A stretch of DNA of 9,574 bases from Marinilabiliales bacterium (lineage in GTDB: Bacteria; Bacteroidota; Bacteroidia; Bacteroidales; F082): assembly GCA_002869465.1 (NCBI GenBank), contig PKSW01000454.1, positions 1 through 9,574 of the forward strand, in the 5' to 3' direction. This document shows positions 1-7,594 of the stretch, piece by piece. The translations under genes were made by a program, and so were the position numbers. The notes under the pieces were generated by a model, which had not been told where the DNA came from, searched no databases, and was given only the letters and a program-made list of their open reading frames with translations. The stretch's first letter is position 1; every line of letters begins with the position of its first letter.

Positions 1-1038
1 AAATTTAATACCATCAATACATTACATAACAAATTGGGGAGGAAAACTGAAGTATTGGCAAAATATAGCGAATTATTTGGCATGATAGAAAAAGAGTCCT
101 TTACATCGGAATTGATAAATGAACAAAAAATGGCCATTTTGCAAGAGGATACATCGACTCAAAAAACCATCAAAAAATTGTCAGGCATATTATCAGCCTT
201 TGATTATCGCCTGAACCTGATCGTAGGCATCTTTCTGAATATTTTCTTTTTATGGGATATTTTGCAAAGCATCAGGCTTGAAAAATGGAAAGTTTCACAT
301 GGCGAAGAAATGGAATTAGCATTTGAAACGCTGTTTGTATTCGATGAACTGAATTCACTGGCAGGGTTTGCATTCAGCCATCCCAAATCCGTATTTCCAA
401 ATTTTGCTCGGGACAATTTTGTGCTCGAAGCTGAAGATGCCAAACATCCTTTTATCAGCGAAAAAAATAATATTGGTAATGAAATAAGTTTCAAGGGTTG
501 GGGTAAATTTCAAATTATCACCGGGGCCAATATGGCCGGGAAAAGCACTTATTTAAGGACTGTTGGTATCAATATGGTGTTGGCCATGACGGGTGCTCCG
601 GTGCTGGCAAAACGTTTCGTATTAAAGCCCGTTGACATTTTTACCGGCATCAAAACTACCGATTCACTACAAGATGGGGAATCCTATTTTTTCGCCGAAT
701 TAAAACGCCTGAAAGAATTGATAATTACTCTTGAAAAAGGCGCCAAGCTTTTTATCATTCTGGATGAAATTTTAAGGGGCACCAATTCCGCAGATAAGCA
801 TAAAGGGTCCGAAGGACTGGTCAAACAACTGATCAGGTTGGATGCCTCCGGAATGATTGCTACACACGACTTGGCGCTGGGGCAATTGGAAAAAATCTTT
901 CCTGACCGGGTGATCAATAAAAGGTTTGAAGTTGAAATTAAAGATAACGAGCTGGTTTTCGATTATAAACTGAAAGACGGGATTTCACAAAACCTGAACG
1001 CTACCTTCCTGATGAAAAAAATGGGGATTACTGTTTAG
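1..1038 (+). CDS. MutS-family DNA mismatch repair-like ATPase (5' end outside window)
   Basis: The frame is open from base 1 with no stop, so the TTG at 34 is not a credible start and the gene begins upstream. About 345 codons are visible. The C-terminal half is a MutS-type ABC ATPase: a KHPFI motif before the P-loop, Walker A GANMAGKST at 523-549, an SLQDGESYFFAEL signature-like stretch at about 661-699, Walker B FIILDE at 751-768 followed by LRGTN, and the switch histidine in MIATHDLAL at 865. The upstream part has helical lever-like sequence with a hydrophobic stretch (LNLIVGIFLNIFFLWDIL, about 214-267), as in the roughly 600-residue membrane-associated MutS-related proteins common in Bacteroidota. 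It ends shortly after the ATPase, with no Smr or HNH domain, so it is neither canonical MutS nor MutS2. Mismatch binding is unproven for this subgroup; family assignment is firm, role is inferred. Confidence 0.88.
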   Translation, partial: KFNTINTLHNKLGRKTEVLAKYSELFGMIEKESFTSELINEQKMAILQEDTSTQKTIKKLSGILSAFDYRLNLIVGIFLNIFFLWDILQSIRLEKWKVSHGEEMELAFETLFVFDELNSLAGFAFSHPKSVFPNFARDNFVLEAEDAKHPFISEKNNIGNEISFKGWGKFQIITGANMAGKSTYLRTVGINMVLAMTGAPVLAKRFVLKPVDIFTGIKTTDSLQDGESYFFAELKRLKELIITLEKGAKLFIILDEILRGTNSADKHKGSEGLVKQLIRLDASGMIATHDLALGQLEKIFPDRVINKRFEVEIKDNELVFDYKLKDGISQNLNATFLMKKMGITV

Positions 1039-1048
1039 AATTCTTTCA

Positions 1049-1079
1049 TTAGTTATGTTTTAAAAAAGCCATACCTTTA
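1049..1079 (+). promoter_or_regulatory. Possible Bacteroidota-type promoter before the HdeD gene
   Basis: TACCTTTA at 1072-1079 matches the -7 consensus TAnnTTTG except for the last base. A TTAG at 1049-1052, 19 bases upstream, could serve as a degenerate -33 element (consensus TTTG). It would leave a leader of roughly 18 bases before the ATG at 1104. Based on pattern only. Confidence 0.4.
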
Positions 1080-1103
1080 ACTACAAATTTAAAATATAGC
1101 ATC

Positions 1104-1676
1104 ATGAACACAAAACGATTAAGTAACTGGTGGCTTCTTACGCTAAATGGTATTATTGCCATCGTGTATGGTATCATTGCCATTTTTGTTCCCAGCGCAA
1201 CCCTTGTAACTTTGGTTATGTATTTCGGCATTGTCATCTTAATTATTGGTTTTGCCATGTTGTGGGGCGCCATTAACAGTATTCGCGACAAACTGCCTTA
1301 TGCTACCGACCTGGTAAGTTCTTTTATAACGATCGTCATTGGTGCGCTTTTAACGTTTTACACGTCGAAGTCTTTAACAATTTTCGTGATGATCATTGGC
1401 AGCTGGGCGGTTTTGGTGGGTGTTGTACAATTGTATGTAGCTACAAAATCAGAATTGTTACCTGGTGAAAAAAACACCCTGCTGGTCAATGGCATTATCA
1501 CATTGGTCTTTGGAATTATTCTGTTTTTCAATCCTTTTGAGTCAGCCAAATTTTTGGTGGTTATCAGCGGTATACTGGCTTTTATTTTTGGTATTGTGCT
1601 TATTGCCATATCCATTCGATTAAAAAATGTAGAACGTTTTCTTGAGAGACAACACGCAAAAGAGGAGGAACTTTAA
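1104..1676 (+). CDS. HdeD family (DUF308) six-helix membrane protein
   Basis: A 190-residue inner-membrane protein with six predicted hydrophobic helices at about residues 9-29, 35-57, 68-86, 91-113, 126-142 and 147-172, ending in a charged cytoplasmic tail (ERFLERQHAKEEEL). The first and fifth helices resemble each other (LNGIIAIVYGIIAIFVP against VNGIITLVFGIILFFNP), the internal repeat expected of DUF308/HdeD proteins, and the length fits the family. In E. coli HdeD contributes to acid resistance; the biochemical activity of the family is unknown, so function here is only by family. The ATG at 1104 is 65 bases after the MutS-like gene and is preceded by a possible promoter, so it may be transcribed alone or by read-through. 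It converges on recJ with a four-base stop overlap. Confidence 0.85.
   Translation: MNTKRLSNWWLLTLNGIIAIVYGIIAIFVPSATLVTLVMYFGIVILIIGFAMLWGAINSIRDKLPYATDLVSSFITIVIGALLTFYTSKSLTIFVMIIGSWAVLVGVVQLYVATKSELLPGEKNTLLVNGIITLVFGIILFFNPFESAKFLVVISGILAFIFGIVLIAISIRLKNVERFLERQHAKEEEL
1149..1183 (+). repeat. Imperfect 14-bp direct repeat, 21-bp period, inside the HdeD gene
   Basis: GGTATTATTGCCAT at 1149-1162 and GGTATCATTGCCAT at 1170-1183 differ by one base and start exactly 21 bases apart, in frame. They encode GIIAI twice, separated by two residues, within the first membrane helix, giving a seven-residue repeat. Confidence 0.8.
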
Positions 1677-3421
1677 AACTTAATGTCTTTTATTCTGAGT
1701 TGCAAGCTTGTGTTTCCGAGCCAGGTATTTTCGTCAATGTGGTAACAGATGCTGAATGGTCTTCCTGCTTTCATTTTTTCATAATAATGCCCCTGGTTAA
1801 AAGCAATTGCGGGAACCGGGTTGCCGGTTCTGTCAGGATGCACCACTGAAAACTTCAGGTGGTTCTGGCCGTTTTTTCCCACCAGTTTGGCATAACCGGT
1901 ATCAATCACATTGTTAGTTACAAATATCGGCGACATATTACCCGGTCCGAAAGGAGCAAACTGCTTTACGATTCGGTAAAATTTGAAATTGATATCGCTG
2001 ATGAATAATTCCTGGTCAATTTCTATTTCCGGAACCAGCATTTCTTCAGTGATGCGTTCAGAAGCATATTTCTCGAATTTCTCGATAAATGTGTTTAATT
2101 TTTCAGGCTTCAAAGCCAATCCGGCAGCATAGGTGTGCCCCCCGAAATGTTCCAGAATGTCGCTACAATGGTCGATAGCATCGTATATGTCAAAATTTTT
2201 AATCGACCTGGCCGAACCGGTAATCAGCCCGTCAGCTTTTGTAAAGACGATGGTGGGGCGGTAAAATGTTTCAACCAAACGTGAAGCCACAATGCCGATC
2301 ACACCTTTATGCCACGTTTCTTTAAAAACAACGGTCGTTTTTTTGCTGTTATCCGCAATGTTGCCATCAATCATCTCGTTGGCTTCCTGTGTTATATTGC
2401 TGTCGAGGTCGCGGCGGGTCAGGTTCAGCTCGTCAATCTGCTTGCCCAGTTTTTCAGCATAATCAAAATTATTACTGATTAGTAACCTGACGGAGTCAGT
2501 AGCGCTTTCGATGCGTCCGGCAGCATTGATGCGGGGACCCAGCACGAATACCAGGTCATTGATATTGATTTCCCTTTCAAACAACAGTTTTGATTTTGGG
2601 TCTTCATTTTCTTTCAGTCCGGCTGACTTAAACAAAGCATAAATGCCGATGCTTGGTTTGCGGTTGATCTTTTTCAAACCATAATAAGCCAACACCCTGT
2701 TTTCGCCGGTTAAGGAAACAATATCGGCGGCAATACTCACGGCAACCAGGTCAAGATAAGAATAGGCTTTTTCTTTTTTCAATCCCATTTTAATGCCGAG
2801 CGCCTGTATGAGTTTAAAACCAACACCACAACCCGAAAGTTCTTTGAAAGGATAAGGGCAATCATCTTGTTTTGGGTCCAATACCGCAACAGCTTCGGGT
2901 ACTTTATCCCCCGGACGATGATGATCTCCAATGATGATGTCAAGCCCATGTTTTTTGGCATATTCCACCTTCTCAACCGCTTTAATGCCGCAATCGAGTG
3001 TGATCATTAAGGAAACGCCGGTTTCTAAAGCATGATCAATTCCCTTGTATGAAATGCCATAGCCTTCCTCATAACGATCGGGAATATAGAATTCAAGTTT
3101 GCGATGAAACTGTTTTAAGAAAGAATAGACCAGGGAAACGGCCGTTGTTCCATCCACGTCATAATCGCCGTACACAACAATTTTTTCACCCAAGCTGACG
3201 GCTTTCAGGATACGGTCAACAGCTTTGTCCATGTCTTTCATTAAAAAAGGATCATGGAGGTGATCTAAATGTGGACGGAAAAACCTTTTGGCTTCGTCGT
3301 ACGTTTCAACGCCGCGTTGATTAAGCAGGCTGGCAAGCGGTTTGCTAATATTTAGTTCCGAGGTCAAGCGCTCAACAACCTCATTATCAGCGTTATTATT
3401 TAGCACCCAGCGCTTTTCCAT
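1673..3421 (-). CDS. recJ: Single-stranded-DNA-specific 5'-3' exonuclease RecJ
   Basis: A 582-residue protein, normal length for RecJ, which degrades 5'-ended single-stranded DNA in RecF-pathway recombination, base-excision and mismatch repair. The DHH phosphoesterase core is complete: DYDVDG at residues 86-91, D143 in TLDCG, and the DHH triad at 166-168 in IIGDHHRPGD, all metal ligands. LDPKQDDCPYPFKELSG follows at 181-197, then GPRINAAGRI at 295-304. The DHHA1 domain shows WHKGVIGIVASRL at 370-382 and FGGHTYAAG at 426-434. A C-terminal OB-type domain with APFGPGNMSPIF (489-500) matches RecJ rather than a small DHH phosphatase such as NrnA. The ATG at 3421 fits the usual N-terminus beginning a few residues before a conserved Trp. 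The upstream permease is 129 bases away; a candidate promoter lies between them. No key residue is missing. Confidence 0.97.
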   Translation of the reverse strand: MEKRWVLNNNADNEVVERLTSELNISKPLASLLNQRGVETYDEAKRFFRPHLDHLHDPFLMKDMDKAVDRILKAVSLGEKIVVYGDYDVDGTTAVSLVYSFLKQFHRKLEFYIPDRYEEGYGISYKGIDHALETGVSLMITLDCGIKAVEKVEYAKKHGLDIIIGDHHRPGDKVPEAVAVLDPKQDDCPYPFKELSGCGVGFKLIQALGIKMGLKKEKAYSYLDLVAVSIAADIVSLTGENRVLAYYGLKKINRKPSIGIYALFKSAGLKENEDPKSKLLFEREININDLVFVLGPRINAAGRIESATDSVRLLISNNFDYAEKLGKQIDELNLTRRDLDSNITQEANEMIDGNIADNSKKTTVVFKETWHKGVIGIVASRLVETFYRPTIVFTKADGLITGSARSIKNFDIYDAIDHCSDILEHFGGHTYAAGLALKPEKLNTFIEKFEKYASERITEEMLVPEIEIDQELFISDINFKFYRIVKQFAPFGPGNMSPIFVTNNVIDTGYAKLVGKNGQNHLKFSVVHPDRTGNPVPAIAFNQGHYYEKMKAGRPFSICYHIDENTWLGNTSLQLRIKDIKF

Positions 3422-3440
3422 TTCTAAGATCTTTTGCTTG

Positions 3441-3470
3441 TAAAGATAGCCAATATTAGAAGAATTCTAA
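3441..3470 (-). promoter_or_regulatory. recJ: Possible Bacteroidota-type promoter before recJ
   Basis: On the minus strand TATCTTTA (3448-3441) matches TAnnTTTG except for the last base, 19 bases before the recJ ATG. A minus-strand TTAG (3470-3467) lies 18 bases further upstream in -33 position. The arrangement closely mirrors the one before the HdeD gene (TTAG, 19-base spacer, TACCTTTA). Pattern evidence only. Confidence 0.4.
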
Positions 3471-3550
3471 GTAAGCGGGCATCTAATTTTTAATAATTTA
3501 AGTAAATGATTGAAAAATAAATCACTACTGGAAAATTAAGAAATTGAATC

Positions 3551-4807
3551 TTAAAAATTCGACCTGATGGCATCCACGGGATTCAAACGTGAAGCCGACC
3601 ACGCGGGAATAAAGCCTGAAATTAGTCCGATTAGAATGGAAACTACCAGTCCGAGCATGACATTTCCGAAGGTCAGGATCAATTCAAAATTGAACATGGA
3701 ACTTACAATAAAAGTGAGGATATAAACGATGATAAGTCCTACAATACCACCCATCAGCGATAAAAAGACGGCTTCAAATAGAAATTGTAATAGTATAAAA
3801 TAGTTTTTTGCACCCAATGATTTTTGAATCCCAATTTGGGTGGTACGCTCTTTAACGGAAACAAACATGATATTAGCAATGCCAAAACCACCTACCAGCA
3901 GCGAGAAACCACCGATGATCCAACCTACCATTGCAATGATGGCGAAAAGTTCATCAAAGCCTTTCGATATGATATCCGTTTCGTTGATGGCAAAATTATC
4001 ATCGGCTTTGGGGGGCAGTTTTCGGATGGACCGCATGATGCCCGTCAGTTCATCTTTCATCTGATCATTCGAAATATTGGGCTTCCCTTTTGCAATGATG
4101 GTGGTGCCCACACTATTGACATCGATCACATTGCGTGCAAAATTAGCCGGAATCAATATCCAATTATCATTGGAATTTCCAAAAACATCTTCACCTTCTT
4201 TTTTTATCACACCGATTACATATAACTTCCTTCCGAAAATTTTAATTTTCTCACCCACGGCATTTTGACCCATAAAAAGATTTTCAGCAATTTCCGCCCC
4301 GATGATGGCTATGTTTTTCCCGGTATGCGATTCAATTTCGGTAAAATAACGGCCTGCCTGCAGGTCGAAAGGCATCACCTGGTTATAATCGTGTGAAACT
4401 GCAATGATGGGCACATTATCCATTGAATTGATTCCCTTTTTCTTGATATTGGATACAGTGCGGTCCACGTCGAACATAAAAGCCAGCGCTTCAATAGTGT
4501 TGCTGCGCCGCCCCAGTTCAGTCATTTCACTCATTTTGGGTTGTGGGCGCTGGTAATATTTCCACCAGGGATAATCTCCCCCGCCCATCATCCATGGCCA
4601 TTTTTGGATGAACAATACGTTATTTCCAAGCGAGTTTATTTCGCTTTTTATTTCATTTTCAAGGCTATCGAACACAGTAAAAACAGCGATTATTGAAAAA
4701 ATACCAATAGTGATACCCAGTAAGGAAAGAAATGTACGGACCTTATTGATTACAAGCGCATTTATGGCAAATAAGAAACTTTCAACGATGAGTTTAAAAA
4801 TGATCAT
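3551..4807 (-). CDS. ABC transporter permease, MacB/FtsX type
   Basis: A 418-residue integral membrane protein from the ATG at 4807. Another ATG at 4843 adds MISSDKWLKIEF, but the shorter start is preferred because MIIFKLIVESFLFAINALVI is the usual beginning of these Bacteroidota permeases. The architecture is that of MacB: one N-terminal helix (about residues 24-46, with RTFLSLLGITIGIFSI), a large periplasmic domain (about 50-285) and three C-terminal helices (about 287-313, 340-370, 380-403). VKERTTQIGIQKSLGAK at 318-334 is the conserved FtsX-domain segment contacting the ATPase, and the end FIPAWSASRLNPVDAIRSNF is characteristic. A Trp/Gly-rich patch (KWPWMMGGGDYPWWKYY, 69-85) lies early in the periplasmic domain. 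It would act with an ATPase and a periplasmic adaptor; neither is in the window, so the substrate cannot be named. recJ follows on the same strand. Confidence 0.9.
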   Translation of the reverse strand: MIIFKLIVESFLFAINALVINKVRTFLSLLGITIGIFSIIAVFTVFDSLENEIKSEINSLGNNVLFIQKWPWMMGGGDYPWWKYYQRPQPKMSEMTELGRRSNTIEALAFMFDVDRTVSNIKKKGINSMDNVPIIAVSHDYNQVMPFDLQAGRYFTEIESHTGKNIAIIGAEIAENLFMGQNAVGEKIKIFGRKLYVIGVIKKEGEDVFGNSNDNWILIPANFARNVIDVNSVGTTIIAKGKPNISNDQMKDELTGIMRSIRKLPPKADDNFAINETDIISKGFDELFAIIAMVGWIIGGFSLLVGGFGIANIMFVSVKERTTQIGIQKSLGAKNYFILLQFLFEAVFLSLMGGIVGLIIVYILTFIVSSMFNFELILTFGNVMLGLVVSILIGLISGFIPAWSASRLNPVDAIRSNF

Positions 4808-4964
4808 GAATTCAATTTTTAGCCATTTATCGGAAGATATCATGCTAAATGAATAATTCTGATAAATAGGTATGTAAAATTATAATAAGTTTTAATTAAA
4901 TCATGTTATTTTGCAGTATAGATTTTTTAAACCATTATCAACGCGTAAAATAACACACAGACCT
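4808..4964. other. Divergent A/T-rich intergenic region between the permease gene and purH
   Basis: About 160 bases separate the preferred starts of two divergent genes, so promoters for both must lie here unless the starts are further upstream. The sequence is strongly A/T-rich. The best -7-like string for purH is TTATTTTG at 4906-4913 (one mismatch to TAnnTTTG), but no TTTG sits at the right distance upstream. No clear element was found for the permease gene. No operator or riboswitch-like structure is evident. Confidence 0.4.
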
Positions 4965-6479
4965 TTGAAAAAAATAAAAAACGCATTAATTTCAGTTTAT
5001 TATAAAGAAGGACTGGAAAAAGTTCTTACAAAGTTAAATGACCTCGGTATTCAGATGTATTCTACCGGCGGCACTTATGATTTCATCAAACAACAGGGAT
5101 TTGAAGCCACCACGATTGAATCGGTCACTTCTTATCCTTCTATTCTGGGTGGCCGGGTAAAAACATTGCATCCGAAGGTTTTTGGTGGAATATTGGCCAG
5201 AAGGGATAATCCCGGCGATCAGCAGCATGTGTCAGCATACGAACTTCCTTTATTCGACCTGGTCATCGTTGATTTGTATCCATTTGAAGAAACCATTTCC
5301 AATACTAACGATGCTTCTGAGATCATTGAAAAAATTGATATCGGGGGTATCTCATTGATACGGGCAGCTGCTAAAAATTTCAAGGATGTGCTGGTCGTAC
5401 CTGCTTCCTCCATGTATGATGAGTTGATCGAACTTTTAGATAAGAACCAGGGCGTATCAACTATTGACGACAGGCAATATTTCGCGGCACAGGCATTTAA
5501 TGTCAGCTCACATTATGATACGCTGATATTTAACTGGGTGAATCCTGGTAGCATTTCAGCTTTCAAACAAAGTTTGACCAAAGAAAATACGCTGCGGTAT
5601 GGCGAAAACCCCCACCAAAAAGGCTTGTATTTTGGCAACCTGGATGAAGTTTTTGAACAACTTCACGGTAAGGCCATTTCTTACAACAACCTGCTGGATT
5701 TGGATGCCGCCATCAACCTCATCAGTGATTTTAAAGAAACCACTTTTGCCATCATTAAGCATAACAACGCCTGCGGACTGGCTTCTAGGAATAATTTAAC
5801 AGACGCCTGGAATGATGCATTGGCCGGTGACCCGGTTTCTGCTTTTGGCGGGGTATTAGTCACCAACAAATCCATCGATGCCGTCACAGCAGAAGAGATC
5901 AATAAGATCTTTTTTGAGATTATCATTGCACCGGATTATGATACAGACGCATTGGAAATTTTAAAATCGAAGAAAAACAGGATCATACTGAAGAAAAAGG
6001 CTTACAACTTCCCGGATCATCAGTTTCGCTCCCTCTTGAATGGTGCACTTTTGCAGGAAAAGGACAGGATAACGGAAAAACCTGAGGACCTGAAAAATGC
6101 GACTAAGTTAGCACCAACGAATGATCAAATTGAGGATTTGTTGTTTGCCAATAAGATCGTCAAACATACCAAGTCGAATACTATTGTGCTGGTAAAAAAT
6201 AAGCAACTCGTAGGTTCCGGTACAGGCCAAACATCCAGGGTGGATGCCCTTCGGCAGGCTATTGATAAAGCCAGGGCTTTTAAGCTGCCCTTAGAAGGTG
6301 CCGTGATGGCTTCAGATGCGTTTTTCCCTTTTGCCGACTCCGTTGAAATTGCGGATAAGGCGGGTATTAAAGCGGTTATTCAACCGGGTGGCTCCATCAG
6401 GGATACTGATTCGGTGGATTATTGTAATGCGCATGGCATGTCGATGGTGTTTACGGGCATCAGGCACTTTAAACATTAA
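4965..6479 (+). CDS. purH: Bifunctional AICAR formyltransferase / IMP cyclohydrolase PurH
   Basis: Catalyses the last two steps of IMP synthesis: formylation of AICAR by 10-formyltetrahydrofolate and ring closure of FAICAR. From the TTG at 4965 the protein is 504 residues, beginning with KKIKNALISVYYKEG as in Bacteroidales PurH. The N-terminal cyclohydrolase (MGS-like) domain has STGGT (33-37), SYPSILGGRVKTLHPK (56-71), LVIVDLYPF (99-107) and DIGGISLIRAAAKN (125-138). The transformylase domain has RYGENPHQKG (211-220), the catalytic pair K265-H266 in KHNNACGLA, GDPVSAFGGVL, GQTSRVDAL (421-429), MASDAFFPF (448-456), QPGGS (473-477) and the C-terminal TGIRHFKH. No ATG exists near the N-terminus; the only other usual start is a TTG at 4911, which adds 18 poorly conserved-looking residues, and the frame is open only from 4896. 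mreB follows 72 bases downstream. Confidence 0.96.
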   Translation: MKKIKNALISVYYKEGLEKVLTKLNDLGIQMYSTGGTYDFIKQQGFEATTIESVTSYPSILGGRVKTLHPKVFGGILARRDNPGDQQHVSAYELPLFDLVIVDLYPFEETISNTNDASEIIEKIDIGGISLIRAAAKNFKDVLVVPASSMYDELIELLDKNQGVSTIDDRQYFAAQAFNVSSHYDTLIFNWVNPGSISAFKQSLTKENTLRYGENPHQKGLYFGNLDEVFEQLHGKAISYNNLLDLDAAINLISDFKETTFAIIKHNNACGLASRNNLTDAWNDALAGDPVSAFGGVLVTNKSIDAVTAEEINKIFFEIIIAPDYDTDALEILKSKKNRIILKKKAYNFPDHQFRSLLNGALLQEKDRITEKPEDLKNATKLAPTNDQIEDLLFANKIVKHTKSNTIVLVKNKQLVGSGTGQTSRVDALRQAIDKARAFKLPLEGAVMASDAFFPFADSVEIADKAGIKAVIQPGGSIRDTDSVDYCNAHGMSMVFTGIRHFKH

Positions 6480-6515
6480 AACTCTTGTTTTATAGGGCTT
6501 TATTGAATATTTTAG

Positions 6516-6523
6516 TAGTTTCG
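6516..6523 (+). promoter_or_regulatory. mreB: Weak -7-like element between purH and mreB
   Basis: TAGTTTCG has one mismatch to the Bacteroidota -7 consensus TAnnTTTG and ends 28 bases before the mreB ATG. No TTTG lies at the expected 19-23 bases upstream (the nearest candidates are TTTT at 6488-6491 and TTG at 6485-6487). It could let mreBCD be transcribed independently of purH. Confidence 0.25.
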
Positions 6524-6551
6524 TTCAGAAGATTCAAACAAAATAAATATT

Positions 6552-7574
6552 ATGGGATTGTTTTCGTTTCTAACAAAAGAAATAGCCATTGACCTAGGCA
6601 CGGCCAACACCATCATTATTTACAATGATAAGGTGGTGGTTGACGAGCCGTCAATTGTAGCGCTTGAGAGAAATACCGGTAAAATTATCGCGGTGGGCAA
6701 AAAGGCCATGATGATGCATGGTAAAACGCATGAAAATATAAAAACAATCCGACCTTTGCGCGATGGCGTTATCGCCGACTTCCAGTCAGCCGAATTCATG
6801 ATTCGTGAGCTGATCAAAATGGTAGGTATCAAAAATACGTTGTTTCCGCCGGCTTTGAGAATGGTTGTATGTATTCCTTCAGGCATTACAGGAGTAGAAG
6901 AACGTGCGGTGAAAGATTCAGCGGAACAGGCTGGTGCCAAAGAGATCAGGCTGATTCATGAACCTATGGCGGCAGCCATTGGAATAGGCATTGATGTGCT
7001 GGAGCCCACGGGAAATATGATCATCGACATTGGCGGGGGTACCAGTGAAATTGCGGTGATCGCTCTGGGAGGCATTGTAAACAATACATCCATTCGTATC
7101 GCAGGTGATGATTTTAACTCGGATATTGAGGAGTATATGCGGAAACACCACAACATCAATATTGGTGAACGAACTGCTGAACGTATAAAAATTGAAGTAG
7201 GCGCAGCGATTACCGAACTTGAAAATCCACCAGATGATTATGCGGTTCATGGCAGAGACATGCTTACCGGAATACCTAAAGAAATTGTAGTAAACTATAA
7301 GGAAATTGCCGGATGCCTGGATAAATCAATTGCTAAAATTGAAGCAGCGGTATTAAATGCCCTTGAAAATACACCTCCCGAATTGTCGGCGGATATTTTC
7401 AGAACCGGTATTTACCTGGCCGGTGGCGGATCAATGCTCCGTGGGCTGGATAAACGTATTCATGCCAAAACAAAATTGTCGGTTCATGTGGCAGAAGATC
7501 CTTTAAGAGCTGTTGCCAGGGGAACGGGAATTGCACTTAAGAATTTTGATAAATTCCCTTTCCTGATCAAATAA
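6552..7574 (+). CDS. mreB: Rod shape-determining protein MreB
   Basis: A 340-residue bacterial actin homologue that polymerises on the inner face of the cytoplasmic membrane and guides the elongation peptidoglycan synthesis machinery. The actin-fold nucleotide site is complete: phosphate-1 loop DLGTANT at residues 14-20, HEPMAAAIG at 136-144 with the catalytic-position glutamate, phosphate-2 loop DIGGGTSE at 159-166, and adenosine motif LAGGGSMLRGL at 289-299, followed by RGTG (323-326). The N-terminal MGLFSFLTKE is short and amphipathic, a possible membrane anchor. Length is typical. DnaK and FtsA are excluded by size and by the MreB-specific DEPSIVAL segment (31-38). The ATG is preceded by an A-rich leader with no Shine-Dalgarno site. 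It heads mreB-mreC-mreD, with 20 bases to mreC. Confidence 0.98.
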   Translation: MGLFSFLTKEIAIDLGTANTIIIYNDKVVVDEPSIVALERNTGKIIAVGKKAMMMHGKTHENIKTIRPLRDGVIADFQSAEFMIRELIKMVGIKNTLFPPALRMVVCIPSGITGVEERAVKDSAEQAGAKEIRLIHEPMAAAIGIGIDVLEPTGNMIIDIGGGTSEIAVIALGGIVNNTSIRIAGDDFNSDIEEYMRKHHNINIGERTAERIKIEVGAAITELENPPDDYAVHGRDMLTGIPKEIVVNYKEIAGCLDKSIAKIEAAVLNALENTPPELSADIFRTGIYLAGGGSMLRGLDKRIHAKTKLSVHVAEDPLRAVARGTGIALKNFDKFPFLIK

Positions 7575-7594
7575 AAAAAATAAGACCCTCAGGG

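Noticed and set aside
34..36. TTG at 34 as start of the MutS-like gene
   Set aside because: The frame is open to the window edge and the family has a long N-terminal part, so this codon is internal.
204..917. Minus-strand open frames of 96 and 77 codons inside the MutS-like gene
   Set aside because: They lie wholly within a well-supported coding region, and their translations are low-complexity Ser/Asn-rich shadows without recognisable motifs.
3507..3524. Inverted repeat TGATT / AATCA between the permease gene and recJ, considered as a terminator
   Set aside because: The 5-bp stem is A/T-rich with an 8-base loop and no T-run at the proper place; such repeats are expected by chance in sequence this A/T-rich.
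3824..4268. Plus-strand open frames up to 133 codons opposite the ABC permease gene
   Set aside because: They are antisense to a clearly recognised permease, overlap one another in different frames and resemble no family.
4906..4913. TTATTTTG as a purH promoter
   Set aside because: It misses the conserved A of the -7 element and has no TTTG at a suitable upstream distance, so it is not listed as a separate feature.
6620..7250. Minus-strand open frames of 67 to 110 codons opposite mreB
   Set aside because: mreB is unambiguous here; the antisense frames have no domain, no start context and no promoter-like element.
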